Shown: positions 1-12,854 of the stretch, in pieces | Layout: every line of letters starts with the position of its first letter | Position numbering within the stretch: the stretch's first letter is position 1 | Source: Paralichthys olivaceus | Taxonomy: Eukaryota > Chordata > Actinopteri > Pleuronectiformes > Paralichthyidae | Length of the DNA stretch: 64,000 nucleotides | Assembly (NCBI RefSeq): GCF_024713975.1 | Contig: NC_091093.1 | Span: 30,382,501 to 30,446,500, forward strand | Direction of reading: 5' to 3' | Translations under genes and position numbers: made by a program | Notes under the pieces: model-generated | Told to the model about the DNA's origin: nothing | What the model saw: only the letters and a program-made list of their open reading frames with translations | Databases searched by the model: none

Positions 1-1
1 A

Positions 2-136
2 GAGGGGACGTTAGACTGTGACGGACACACAGAGGATGTTCATCACACGCCTGCAGAGACAGTGACCTTTGACCTCCTGAGTCCGATTGAACCGACCAGG
101 ATCAGGATCCGGTTTAGACTCGAGTGCAGAAGCTGA
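2..136 (+). other. Possible C-terminal end of an upstream gene (partial)
   Basis: Frame 2 is open from the window edge to TGA at 134-136, 45 codons ending PTRIRIRFRLECRS. The alternating basic/hydrophobic ending could be a beta strand, but I recognise no family and see no acceptor site in the window. It may be chance; the sequence left of the window would decide. Confidence 0.2.
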
Positions 137-440
137 TTGGACGTAGACATTCCTCAGAGGGAGGAGCTTCATCTGCTCATCTTTGTCTGTTACTTCCTGC
201 TTTATTTCCTGTTTTATTTTGAAATTCCTAACTCTTCGGTCGTTTCGCTTCCTGTCTCATGGTCATTCACACCTGTTCCCCCTCAGCTGACCTGCCCCTG
301 CAGCTCCTGTCTGTCCACCCTCGCTCCTCTTCCTCGCTCCTCTTCCTCGTCAGTGAGTCTGCTTCGTTTTATTTTTCATCTGTTGTTTTTATTTTATCTG
401 AACAACTTCCTGTGTGAACTGAGTTTCTCTACATTTCAAC

Positions 441-718
441 CTCATCCTCACTCCTCGCTCCTCGTCCTCACTCCTCGTCCTCTCTCCTCGTTCCTCGCTC
501 CTCATCCTCGCTCCTCATCCTCGCTCCTCGCTCTTCACTCCTCATCCTCTCTCCTCGTTCCTCGCTCCTCATCCTCGCTCCTCATCCTCGCTCCTCGCTC
601 TTCACTCCTCATCCTCTCTCCTCTCTCCTCTCTCCTCGTTCCTCACTCCTCATCCTCGCTCCTCGCTCTTCACTCCTCGCTCCTCGCTCCTCATCCTCGC
701 TCCTCGCTCCTCGTCCTC
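441..718. repeat. CT-rich minisatellite
   Basis: Tandem CTCCTCGCTCCTCAT-like hexamer/heptamer units on the + strand. A higher-order period of 67 bp is clear: the block starting at 481 recurs at 548. The strand is strongly purine/pyrimidine asymmetric. Open frames across it are artefacts of this composition. Confidence 0.85.
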
Positions 719-1489
719 GTTCGTGAACATGTTATTGGTTAAATCTGTTTGTACATAATGTGAAGCAGGAGCAGAAACGTTTTGCGCGGGGTTCCAGAGG
801 TTTGACTGTTTGTGTTTGGACTCAGATTGACGGATGGACGTCATGAGTCCCTCTGTTGGTGGAACACAGAGAAACCTCTGGAGCGTCAGAGGACGTGTTT
901 TCTGAGGAGGAGGAGGCCGAAGGTGAAACTGTTTATACCGACGATCGATCGAGCGGCCGCGGTTCGGAGGAAACTGTCAGACGTCCAGATATCTGTAAGC
1001 AATCAGGAGCCGTGTGATTGACAGGTTCAGGCTTCGCTTGTCAGAATGAATTAGAGCGGGAATAACGCCTCCTGTGTTTCAGATTCATGGCGGAGAGCGA
1101 TCACGTCACTGGGAGCTTGGCAGCACCGCTCTCCACGCCGCTGATTTATTCCAGGTTTTAGAAGTCATAAACAAGACAAACGCTCGGAGCCGAGCTGATC
1201 CGACGCTGGATGAGCTACAACGATGGGAATGTTCTGTCGTGCTGAACGAGATCCTGGACACATGTGCACTTCATCTCCTCCGACCCCCCCGAGCAGAGGG
1301 CGAGGCCGCTGCAGGTCGTCTGTCCTCTGGACGTCCCCACTGTCCCTCTGCACCTTCGTCTTCAGGTGTGACTCTGAATCTTGAACTGGTTCCGTTCAGG
1401 TTCTGTTCGGTGTCACGGATGTCACACAACGAAAAGAGACAAGATGGTGGATCACATGATCACCTGTGGCTGTGCTGTGTCGTCAGTGT

Positions 1490-1490
1490 G

Positions 1491-1531
<41 letters not shown>

Positions 1532-1720
1532 TCCAATCAGATGTAAAGATCCATGATGAGTGGACCCGTTGATGACTTCCTGTTTGTGTGTGTGTCTGTT
1601 AATATGTTTGTTATGTGGGTGTGTTTGTTGTGTGTGTCTACAGTGTGTGTGTTTTACATCAGTGCATCATCATGGTGTTGAACTTCAACTGTGTGTGTGT
1701 GTGTGTGTGTGTCTGTGTCT

Positions 1721-1760
<40 letters not shown>
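1490..1760. repeat. Cluster of (GT)n microsatellites
   Basis: Three GT runs (about 1494-1530, 1692-1711, 1727-1760) separated by GT-rich imperfect sequence. They form part of the upstream intergenic region, where I find no gene. Confidence 0.85.
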
Positions 1761-1763
<3 letters not shown>

Positions 1764-2204
1764 AAGGTCTTGTTAAAATGAGACTTCAGATTTGAACCTC
1801 ATGAGCCCAATATTCATCTGTGCACATCATCGACATCGTCATGGCTCCTCTGAGTGAGTCCAAATTAAATCAGTTCATGTTTTCTTTTCAAATGACACAT
1901 GGATATTTTCCTTCAGTGGGATTTCTTCTTCTGCTCGAAGCTTCGTCTTCCTGTAAATCTAATTTATTACGTTCACACTCTGAGACCGTTTGAGTCCAGC
2001 GACGTTTCCTTCCTCCTCCGTCCTCGAGGAGCTGGATTACATCATCACAGTTAAATTAAGTGAACAGTGTTTGAGTTGGAGATAAGAATCAACCTGTGAA
2101 TCATTTCATCTCCAGTGAATCACATCCAGACATTTAATCTGTTTGCAGAGAGAATCTGTCAAAGTAAAATAGATTTTTTTGCAGAAACTTTAGGATTCAG
2201 TTTT

Positions 2205-2360
2205 ATATAATGAGGCCTGATGTAATTAAATGTTAAATAGAAGAGGACGAGGATTGAGCCTTGTGGAACGCCACACATCTCCTCAGGTCACATGCACATT
2301 TAACCAGAATAACCATCCTGTGGTTGCACACCTCTGCCAGCCAGTGCAGGTTCATCCCCT
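2205..2360. repeat. Dispersed fish repeat fragment
   Basis: Contains gaggattgagccttgtgga followed by cgccacacatc, a phrase I recognise from a repeat found throughout teleost genomes. Family name not assigned; boundaries approximate. Confidence 0.4.
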
Positions 2361-2818
2361 TCGCGTGTTCCTGACTTATTACGTTCACAATATTACGAGG
2401 TCACTGTGACGTGTGACCACTTGACCTTTAAAATCTAATTCTGAAACCTCCCCTGTAACCCGGACTCTTGTCTGTGTGCAGCGAGGCAGCGGCTAACGCC
2501 CTCGTCTGCTTCCTCGTCCTGAGAATAATTAATCAGAGCAAACAGAGGTGGGGGTGAAGCTCTGGCTGCTCCGCAGGTCCTGTTCTATTCAGAGCTGTTC
2601 AGCTCTGTGCAGTCTAAATATTAACCTGCAGATAGCACCGCACTGACCTGGATACACACACAAAGTCAGTCAGGTGGACAATACGGGCCTGTCGAGGCTT
2701 TGTGATTCCTGTGAGCTGTGTCACAGTCATTTCCAGCTCTGATAGGACAGAACTTCTTTACACAGTGATAAAGAGACACTGGCCTAGTTCAGTCTCTCTC
2801 TGTGTCTCACCTGGCAGC

Positions 2819-2861
2819 AGGTAGACTCAGGTAGACTCAGGTAGACTCAGGTAGACTCGTG
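2819..2861. repeat. 10-bp tandem repeat, four copies
   Basis: Four successive copies of GTAGACTCAG (the last one diverged), a short local tandem duplication in intergenic DNA. Confidence 0.85.
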
Positions 2862-3875
2862 TTTATAATCCCTCGTTGTATTAAGAAGACAGTGACACAA
2901 TGGTTTCTAAAGTTTCCTACAGTTCTCATGCAGCAGCTGATGATCGGAGATTATTTCTGACACCGACAGTTGTTCGCAGGTAATGTGTCACTGTGGGCGG
3001 AGCTTTGATTAACCTGTTATTACACCTGTGCACCACTGGGTTTTGTTGGTCATGAGCATTCCTGGTTGCACAACCATTGTAAAACGGATCCTTTGGATTC
3101 TGTGTGCTGCAGCTAACATGAGACGCTGGTAGAGTCCGACACGTCAGAGGGTTCACGACTGAAGAACGAAGGCAGAAACCTCGCCCCTGTTAGAAGTCAC
3201 CAGCAGGTGGCAGCGTTTCACTCACAGAGGCAGAGAACTCACATTCTAACCAACAAAGAAGAAATCTGTGTGCACACACATCTCAACATTTGAAGTCATC
3301 TGGTTCATGATGCTGCAGCTGCCTCACCTCTGTACAGCAGAGATCAGTGGCTCCCCCGTCTGAGGGGGTGGATGTGGTGGTGGGGGGGTAAATGACTGCC
3401 CTGGGACCTTTGAGCAACACTGGAAGTGTGGCGTACACGTGTCCTCATTCCTCTCCACTCGTCTGTCTGTGGAGGTTAAACGTCACCTCAGAGTCTCTGT
3501 GGAGGGGGAGGGGTCACTGCAGCTGGGCCAATCAGATTGGCTGTCTGCCTGAGACAGCGTTGACCCTGACGAGTCAGCAGATGGACGACCGGGGGAAGCT
3601 GCTCCTTCTCTCTGATTGGCTCACGCTAGTTAACTCTCTGTTTTTACCGTTCAGTTCAGGAGGCGACTCTGACCACCTGAACGTCAAATTAAAATCCACG
3701 TCACCAACGAAGGAGCCAAGGTTTATTCACTTCCTGACACAGACCGACTCGCTGTCATTGACCTCGTACAGAGTTCAGCTCTGAACTTTTACCCAACAAA
3801 CAAATTCCCCGACAGTCGCCTGGTTCCAAAATCTGTGAAATGAACGAATCTGTGAAGTACATCCAACCAGACAGC

Positions 3876-3985
3876 GTAAATAAAGATGGATGACATGACG
3901 GCTTCTAAAAGAGAAGACAAAACAACCCCCGCCTCCTCCATGTTAGCAGATGGGAAATGCGTCTTTATGGTCAAGTCAATATATA
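3876..3985 (+). mobile_element. Short inverted-repeat element (MITE-like), partial copy
   Basis: Begins GTAAATAAAGATGGATGACA (terminal motif) and continues to the element's core cctcctccatgttagcagat. The right terminus is missing or diverged. Same family as copies at 4.9, 5.7, 12.9, 19.8, 29.5 and 37.2 kb. Confidence 0.6.
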
Positions 3986-4889
3986 ACATTGAATTAATAG
4001 TTATAATGTAGAGGTTTCTCCTCTGTAGTAAATGATGCTGCTGTGACTTCACATCACAGTGACACAGATCAGCTGCTTCAGGCTGATGAAGAAAACGTCT
4101 CAGATGAAGTTCACGAAGGTCACAGAGGGAACCGCCTCCTCTCGTCCAGACGCCGTCGTCACGTCTGGTCATTAAACCAGATCTGCCAGCGTTTATCAGT
4201 CCCGTGTTGCTCAATGGTTTTATTTGATCAGCTCCCAAATTAAACAGAGAACAGAACAGAGCTGATGCTGGGAGATAAAACTAATCTGAGGCACATCTGC
4301 AGAGTGTCACCTCGACCTCGCCTTATCTCACCTGGCAGAGAAACGCTCTGATACGTTGTCATCGACCGCACTCTGGGACCTTTGTCACCATCAAACTCAG
4401 TCGCTCTATGACCCGTCTGCTCCGACAGACACTTTTCATTCATGCTGCCGAGGCCGGAGCACAGGCGCCGCTTCAGGTGATGGTCGGACGTGTCAGAGGC
4501 ATCGAGACCTCCGAGAGAGAGACATGCACTTAAACACTGCAGATAGATCCACACGATCCAGTGTTGGGAAGAGATCAGTTTACAGATTGAAGCACTGAAC
4601 GTTTGTTCTGTGAGGAGCAGAAACTCAACATGTCAGGACAATCAAACAGGATGAGAGAGACTCGAGCAGCTGCAGCCTGGAGGGCGTCACAGGGTCGACT
4701 GGGATCTGATTGGCCACCGATGAGTCTCTTCATCGTGGACAGAACCAAGAGATCAGGCAGTGTTAAGAAAAGTGCTTTATAGATAAAGTTATGAATAAAG
4801 TGTGTGTGTGTGTGTGTGTGTCAGTCTCAGCTGTCAATCATGACGTGTCGATGTGTTTTATCAAAACAATTATTTAACTTGTAATCTGA

Positions 4890-5016
4890 CTTTTGGTCCA
4901 TTTCCTATCGGCTAACATGGAGGAGGTTGGACATATGACCTATACTGTAGTCAGCCACCAGGGGGCGATCCAGATGACTTGAGCCGTCATGTCGTCCACT
5001 TTTATATTTACAGTTT
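4890..5016 (-). mobile_element. Short inverted-repeat element (MITE-like), reverse copy
   Basis: On the - strand it reads from the terminal motif (rc of gtcgtccacttttatattta, near 4993-5012), through the gccccctggtggctgac-like segment and the cctcctccatgttagc core. It is an abbreviated copy of the dispersed family. Confidence 0.6.
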
Positions 5017-5281
5017 ATGTTCTGAACATTAACGGTAAAACATGCTAATGTTCTCTAATAACAAACATCGTAGTCATAGCCTAAACTTTTTTTCACATCT
5101 TGGCGCGTTAAAGAGAAACTGTTCGGTTCAGGTGACGTCAGGTGGAGACAGCGCCCTCCAGTGGTGGTGCAGGAGCGAGGATAGAAACGTCACAATGTTT
5201 TTCAGACGATTAAATGACTTTTACTCATTCAGACGTGCACACAGCTCCTCTGGACGATGACTTCAGGTTTACACTTCATGT

Positions 5282-5320
<39 letters not shown>

Positions 5321-5718
5321 CCTCTCCAGCTGACCTGCACGTCCTCGGACAGTGGGTGGAGTCCTGCAGTGACCAAGCTGCAGCCACTTATCTAATTATT
5401 CGGCACATTATTCCCAGCGTGACTCCGATCACCTGACGACAGATAACAGCTGCAGCTGAACGTCTTATCGTGTTGCTGAAGAGTGAGAACAAAGAAGAGA
5501 CGTCACACCTCTGCACAGAGCAGGTTTCACTATAATCAATAAAACATCTATTATCTGTGTGTGTGTGTGTGTGTGCACGTGTGATGACATCAGTGAATTT
5601 GATTTAACAGAGAAACTTTATTAAGTTACAGACTTGTTTGCTCTGGTTAATCCTCTGTGATCGTGAAGTTAGATTATGAGCATCTGAATCATCCACACAT
5701 TGAATATAACGACGCTCG

Positions 5719-5940
5719 GTAAATAAAGATGGACGACATGTCTCCAGAAATGATTCTAACACCCTTGAACAAACTTCAGTGTGATAGGAACTACTTAAAA
5801 TAAAATTTATTTAACGTCGACTTTGGTTGTTTAGTTTGGTCCGGGACCCATCTGCTAACATGGAGGAGGCAGGGTTTATGACCTACACTGCAGTCAGACA
5901 CCAGGGGGCGACCCAGGTTATTCGGCTTCACTGTATGTGT
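5719..5940 (-). mobile_element. Short inverted-repeat element (MITE-like), near full-length reverse copy
   Basis: The terminal motif GTAAATAAAGATGGACGACA is at 5719. Reading the - strand from 5940 gives gccccctggtgtctgactgc, then the catgttagcagatgggtc core, then the segment shared with 13.5 kb and 37.3 kb (cacactgaagtttgttcaag), ending at that terminus. This copy shows the order of the internal segments. Confidence 0.65.
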
Positions 5941-6669
5941 GTGTGAGTGTGTGTGTGTGTGTGTGTGGAACCACCACCTCACCTGAGCGTCCTCTGATCA
6001 CCTGCTCACTCACCATCGTTCTCTCTGAACGAGAACTGCACTTTTATCCTAACGAGCCACAGAGGAAGTCGAGCGCCGCTGCCGAAGCTTCAACCTCCTG
6101 AAGTCTCCTGGACTCTGCAGCTCATGTTTTGTGCTTCAGCTCAACGCTGGAGTGTTTTCGTGCCAAAATGTTGGAAGGGAGCAGAGGTTTATTCGTGTCA
6201 GAGGAGGGAAAGTCTGTCAGAGAGAATTTAGAGCATCATGGGAGTTCGGCAGTGAACGAGGAAGCTCATGAATCACGCAGCGACGCCCTCCACACTGAGC
6301 TGCGTTAAATTAAGACAAGACCGTGAAGAGTGAAATATAAAAACTGAAACTGTGTGTGAGCATGAGGGGGCACACGCTCCGACGAGACCTCCGACCTGTG
6401 AACAGAGCGCTGGTGCTATCACAGTGAATTATGGGAAACTTAGCATCTAGCGATTCTGAATGAAACTAAAGAAATCTTCACCTTTTAATAAGAATGAGAC
6501 GACGGCAGATTCACTCCGACGTCTAGAAACAATAAAATCCATTTTCTGAGCCGAGTTTTCCCAAATGGATCGTAACACAGGACAAGTTTAGAATTGACGA
6601 GAAGATGATGAGCGACTCCTACGAGCTCAGAGGAGCCAGAGAGCTACAGGGTTGTTATTATTTTAGATT

Positions 6670-6775
6670 TTTTTTATTGGCTCCTCCATGTTAACAGATG
6701 GGAAATGAAAGTAGATGTTAAATATAAGTTTGTCAAAGATAGTTTCTGTCATTTCAAGTAGTTCAAACTCTTTTC
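6670..6775 (+). mobile_element. Fragment of the same inverted-repeat element family
   Basis: Contains ctcctccatgttaacagatg and, about 50 bases later, gtttctgtcatttcaagtag. These are two internal segments of the family in the same order as elsewhere. No terminal motif is visible. Confidence 0.5.
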
Positions 6776-7202
6776 TGCCTCATCTGACGTCAGGTTGGGT
6801 CAAACTACTCGACTTCACAAATGAATTGTTAGTGTGAAAGAAAGAGAGAAGATGGAATGATGGAATGATGGAGAGAGAGAAGAGCAGGTTTAAAAAGATG
6901 AGATAAAAGAGAAGAGGCGAGGAAAGGAAAGAAGGAAACAAGCATGGCCTCGTTCGTTTAAAGATTAGCCCGATGACACTGTCCCATTTTGACTCCTTCA
7001 AATGTGTCCTTCCATCCCAGAGAAACAGGTGGAACCTTCCCAGCATGCATTGTGCTTCGGTAACGAACCGAAGTAATCGACAAGATGTTCCTCGCCAACG
7101 GTGCAAGAAACTGTCACGGTGACTGTGATCATGCAAATTCTCTGATTCACACCTGACGGAGTTCTGCAAGGTTACAAGTTCATCCACCAACTGCATGAAC
7201 CC

Positions 7203-7225
7203 AGCTGCCCTCACACACACACACA

Positions 7226-7280
<55 letters not shown>
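7203..7280. repeat. (CA)n microsatellite
   Basis: About 39 dinucleotide units with one GA interruption. A second run lies at 7391-7424 and a third at 7560-7595. Confidence 0.95.
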
Positions 7281-7283
<3 letters not shown>

Positions 7284-7389
7284 GACACACTAACACACAG
7301 ACACACACACACATGTCTCCAGAGGTGAGCCCCCGTATGCAACCCTGAACAATGAACAAATGCCTGTTACCACAACATGATGAATTGAA

Positions 7390-7426
<37 letters not shown>

Positions 7427-7559
7427 GGCACATCATTAATCTCTCTCTCTCCGTGTGTCCGTTGGTACCAGTGGAGCTTCACTAAAGTTGCATCATCACG
7501 TTTTGAAACTCCTCCTGCTCCCTGGACCGTGGAGGCAGCAAGCGGGCCACGCCACGGCA

Positions 7560-7596
<37 letters not shown>

Positions 7597-7818
7597 CAGG
7601 CAGTTTGGCGTGTTGGACGGCCGCTGGGAGTGAAGCCATGTTCCGCATTGAACTGGTTCTGGGTGACGGGGAACAGAGGAGGCGGCTTGAGCAACAGGAA
7701 CGAGCCGATTGGGCCGACTGCCACCCTTCACCCAGTTGGTCTGCTCCCTGATTGGACGAGGGATGTGGGGGGAAGGTGGCCGACCCCCTCTGAGCGGCGG
7801 CCCACAGAGACTCATCAC

Positions 7819-7821
7819 ATG

Positions 7822-7859
<38 letters not shown>
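7819..7859. repeat. (CTG)n trinucleotide repeat
   Basis: About 12-13 uninterrupted CTG units with no gene around them. The long open frames reading poly-Ala, poly-Ser or poly-Cys here come from the repeat. Confidence 0.9.
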
Positions 7860-7860
<1 letters not shown>

Positions 7861-9165
7861 GACCATCAGAACCAGTAACGCTGCACTTTGAAAAACACAT
7901 GTCAGGTAATTGGATGAACGATCTGTCAAACACCGTGTTGTTCTTTCTGCGACAGCAGCAGCTAGGCTAACATCGTTCAGAGGTTATTAACAAACAGTCG
8001 CTTCTCACACCTGAGACACGCCCTCTAGATCCTCCCTCTGAGACAGGGCCGTTACATCAGGGAATGTAAAACATGCAATTGACTCAGGGGCCCCAACAAT
8101 GAGACAGGGGCCCCCGGAGCACAGCTGATCCATAGCAACAATATAATGAGAACCCTGTAAAACTCTATCATCAGTAACGTGCATGAGACTGCAACAAGGT
8201 CAGAACCCCCGAAGAGGCCCCATGTCCCTTTCTGCTAAAAGCTTTATCCTTGATTGAAAACAACTGTAGGTCAATGTCCCTTTTGCATGGGGCCCCCAAA
8301 GTCTCATGGAATGCTCCTGGTAACAGGAGAAGAAGAAGAAGAAGTTTCACAAGGTTACGTTTGTGGAGGAGGGGCATAAACCTTTCCGACGGACCACGGA
8401 TGATTTTGAGGATCAGGACGTAAACACTTGTTCGATCATGTGACACGTGCATCCGTCATGAATCTGCTTCTGATTTGAATCTGAGGATTTAAACCTCCAG
8501 ACTCCAGACGTCCTGCTGGACAGCTGAGAACATCACAGGTAAAAAGTGGGAACATGGCTTTCACTGCGTGTGTCTGATCCCAGCTCCACCCGTCCTCCTC
8601 TGCTGCCAACAGAGTAAAACAAACACACCAAATCTGCACAAGGTGTGAAAAGTAAAGGCGGCGGGAGGCGTGCTGCAGCTCGTCAGCCCCCCCCGCCCTC
8701 TCATGATGTCACCAACATAAATAAATCTCATGAATACTTCACTGACATGTTGCCCCCACCTCCTCCACCCCACCCACGCTGACTCCTGTTACTGATCTGA
8801 ACGTCCTCCTGCTCAGGTCGCCTGTCTGCACGTGGAGGAGCAGACGGAGCGTTGTTTTCAGACGAGGTCCAGCTCCAGGTCGACCTCGCAGCCTGAGCCT
8901 GTTGCCTAACGCCACAGACGAGGGAGGGGTCTGACCACGCCCCCAACGGCTGAGACTCTGTCGACAGAGAAGAGGTTGTTTTTTAATCATGTCCTCTAAA
9001 AGACACGATGAGTTATTTAGCAGAAGACTCTGTCTTCATGTCTTCATGTCCCCTCTCTGATTGGCTGTCAGGTGTCTGTCCTCATCACATGATGCATGCA
9101 GACGTTTCACAGTTCAACAGAATGACATCGGTTCTAAATACGCCTGCAGAGATCTGGATGATGAT

Positions 9166-9220
9166 AGATAGATAGATAGAGTACTTTATTCATCCCCGGA
9201 GGGAAATTAAGGAGTCGTGG
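9166..9220. repeat. (GATA)n plus teleost retroposon tail
   Basis: gatagatagatagagtactt followed by tattcatcccc and ggagggaaattaagg. This tetranucleotide-plus-tail signature is common in teleosts and is thought to be a retroposon 3' end. Only the tail is visible. Confidence 0.6.
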
Positions 9221-9941
9221 CAGGAGTTTACTGAGTAAAACACCAAGTTACAGTTTTAAATTCAGGTACAGGTCAAATATTAAAGTTCTTTCATTTCAGT
9301 TCTCTGGAGAAAGTGGTTGAAGGTCTGAAGAGAAAAGATGTGTGTGAATTCAGAGGCTGCATTTAAAGACCAGCGTCACTGTCTCATATCAGAGGCTCTT
9401 TAATGCCTCCTCACATTCCTGCAACAGGTAGATGATCGCTTTTTCAACCCACTGGTTCAGGACCTGGTCCGGGTCCGGCTCATGTGCGGCTGCAGGATTC
9501 TGCTCTGCTTCCACGACTCGATGTGGGCAGAAAACCAGCTGCAGGGGGCAGCACTGAGACCAGAGTCGACCCAGAGTCTTTGAATCAAAGCCTGATACCT
9601 GGGGGTGTGATCCATCAGGAGCCTAACACCAGCTGAGCTCAGGCAGAGTTACCTGGAGTCTGTTTACCATAATTACCATAATGACTCAAAACAAATGCGC
9701 TGGTGATTTAAAGTGATCAAATGTTTTTCCTCTCACCTCTAAAACAACAGAGCGCACCTGTGAGAGGCTCCTCTGCTCTGTGCTGGTTTGTGTTGAATCA
9801 ATAATGCTGCCGATGACAGAGATTCACAGCCGTCTGTCACTGGCTGTTGTTTTAAACCTGCAGCCAGAGCATTCCTGGCCTCCGACCAGCGGCAGGTTGA
9901 AGCTCATGAAGCTGCAGTTTCAGTGTGTGTTTCTGTGTGTT

Positions 9942-9943
<2 letters not shown>

Positions 9944-9993
<50 letters not shown>
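9944..9993. repeat. (GT)n microsatellite
   Basis: About 24 GT units. A CA run of similar length is at 10154-10204, so a 260-base segment is flanked by complementary dinucleotide runs. Confidence 0.95.
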
Positions 9994-9997
<4 letters not shown>

Positions 9998-10153
9998 TCC
10001 GCGCGCAGTTTCTCTTTCCATTGTGTTTTCGGTGCAGGTTTGACCAGATCTAATCCACAGCGTCACAGCGGAAAAATTGTTCTCTGGTTCAGCAGAAGCA
10101 GGTACGAAAGCATCTGTCAGTCACACAGATACTGGAAATTCCAACAGTGAATG

Positions 10154-10208
<55 letters not shown>

Positions 10209-12143
10209 TGACCAGTGACATTTACTCATAAAGGAAAGCTGAGATATTTTGTGTTTCATGTCTTTCCAGCGCTCAACTTCCTGCTTATAAACAGTGACGA
10301 TGCAAAATCCTGAACACAAACTTCACCATCATGATTCCCCCACGATGCATCAGCACTACTGCAGAACTTCATCGTGATCTTTTTAAGTTTCCTTCCCAGC
10401 GATAGTTGTATCTGTACATCACTGAGTTCACAGTAAACAGGAGCTGATCTGCTAGAACTGTGAACGGCCTCTGTGGCGGTGGTGGTCATTAGGAGGGGGG
10501 GGTTGTTCTGTGCAGAGTTTGCAGGCCGTCCGTCTTCGTCCTGTCCTCCCCTCTCAGCTCAGCAGAGCTTGCGTAACGCCGCTCTGTCCGTTTATCTGAT
10601 CTCTGTGTATTTTTTCGTCTCCTCTGTAGAACCCACACTGACGCAGCGGTTGTGAAACGGCCGGAGCGTCGATGTCGATGAGTCGCGGTCGCTCTCTGGG
10701 TGATTTTGCTAAAATTGCTGATGATGGAGCTTCGTGTCGCTGGATGGAAACAGTGACCAGAGAAAGTTCTACATACTCTTATCATCCCATCAGTTGTGTT
10801 GGTGCTGTGACCTCTGACCGCCCCCCCCCCCCGACCTCTAATGGTCACTGATGTTCTGGGGTCACATCTAGAGAAGGCGTTGTGCAAAGGCGTGGCGGTC
10901 CGATGAGTCCCGAGTGTTTCAGTTCTGTACGAACGAGTCGGTGAAGAAAACATTTGCTTCCTGTAGCGAGGACTCCTCGTCTCCTTTCCTACACCTGCTC
11001 TTCTTCTGTAGTGGTATAACCCCGACTGACTGGAGAATCAGCGCCACCTTGCGGATGAATCCTAAATTCATATTTAACTTCCTCTCCTGTCTGAAGGAGA
11101 CAAATCAAAGTGGCGAAGGAAACAAGGTCATATACTCGGACACTCGATGCTGCTGCAGGAGGATTCAGCTGATGATGACCAGAGGAAAAATAAAAACATG
11201 TCTGAAGTGATGGAAAACGCAGCTGAGTGCGAAAACGAGTGAGACGTGTGATGAACATGCGAGTTGATAGAAAGCGACAGTGAAACCGTGGCGTCTCCCG
11301 AGGGAGCGTGTGGTCACCAGTTCACGGGTTGTGGTTAAACTGGTGGAGTCTCAGTGTGAGTTACAGTCCAGCCGGGTGGAGCTCAGAGCACGAAAGCGAG
11401 GACGGCCAAATGCAAACAGCTGCAAACGTTCACGCTGTCAAAACTCTGGGAGTCAGAACCAGTTACCGTGGCAACCGTGGCTCACAGCAGCCCCACTGAA
11501 ACGTCATGAATCATCGAGTCACTTCAGGCTGCAGCGCCAAAAAAAAAAAAAAAACACAAACTGCTCCAGGTTTTAATTCACACTCAGTTTTCACCTCAGA
11601 GGTCAGAGGTCAGCGACAGGTCGACATCATGGGATGAAGCAGCTCCCCCTGGAGACGAGGGGCGGGGCTACAGCTCGATCACAGCGCTGACTCCCTGGTT
11701 TCAAATAAAACTTAATAAAATACATAAATATAACTGATGAAAACAGCAGGAGAGACAGAGCCTGTTTGTTGACTTCTCCGTCGGTTCACTGATGCGGTCG
11801 CCGGGGGAACTGATTGGCTGTTGAGAACATGGTGGGTGCGGCCTGATGTGTCACTGTTACCATGATTGATTGATTGATTGGCAACAAGAGGAAAACCATC
11901 AATAATGTGTGTGCGTGTGTGCATGTGTGTGTGCGTGTGTGTGTGTGTGAGTGTGTGCGTGTGTGTGTGCATGTGTGTGTGTGTGTGTTTGGTCCTGGTA
12001 TGACTCATATCGTGAGATCTGTTTACAGAGTCACCTCCTGGGGACAAAAAGACAAAAAGTATAAAGTTTAGGAGTTAATAGATTTGTTGTAAATATACGA
12101 TTAAAGTAAGTGGAGGCAACATTGTAAGTTAATATAATGTCAC

Positions 12144-12191
<48 letters not shown>

Positions 12192-12335
12192 CAGCTTGTT
12201 TCATCACTTTTCTGCTGCAATCCTGCTGCAACGGTTCAGACTCCAAATATAGAGAAACAGCACCACCTGCTGGATCAAACACAAACTGTTCTGTCGGTGC
12301 TAACAAATATTTTCATAGTACGAAGTGTTTCCATT

Positions 12336-12388
<53 letters not shown>

Positions 12389-12854
12389 GGAAAACTCTGA
12401 ACAAAATTCAAAGAACCAAAATGTTAACAATGAAAAACAGATTCACAGTAAAATCTGTAAAAAGATGAAGGAACTTTAATGTTTGAGGATAAAATCTGAT
12501 TTATGTTTAAATTGATTGAGCTGCAGTCAAATGATTGTTTTCTTCTCAAAGTGAAACTGTTGCTCTCAGGTCAGCAGGAGGGTCAAAGGTCGTTACTGAT
12601 AAAAGACTCAAAAATAACAGAACTGACACATTTGCACATTTGCTGTTTTTTCAAAATAAATGTCCATCTGCTCCGAACGACTCACCTGGTTCTACAGTGG
12701 TGATTTGTTTTAATTTAACCCAAAGGAACAATTTCTCACATGACACAAATAAAGTGAGACGACTGAAGGTCTGAGAGAAAACACAGAGAACACGTCCGTT
12801 ACTCTTCTGTTTGTAGAAGAAACAGAACAAACAACCGCAAAGACAGAAGACAGT

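Noticed and set aside
137..742. 201-codon frame rich in Ser and Leu
   Set aside because: Runs through the CT-rich minisatellite; the repetitive SSSLLAP content is compositional.
1074..1493. 139-codon frame near the left end
   Set aside because: No recognisable domain, no convincing acceptor or donor, and it runs into a GT repeat. It could be 3'UTR of an upstream gene but I cannot support coding.
7390..7933. Frames with poly-Ala, poly-Ser and poly-Cys around 7.4-7.9 kb
   Set aside because: Caused by the (CTG)n and (CA)n repeats; no exon structure or family match.
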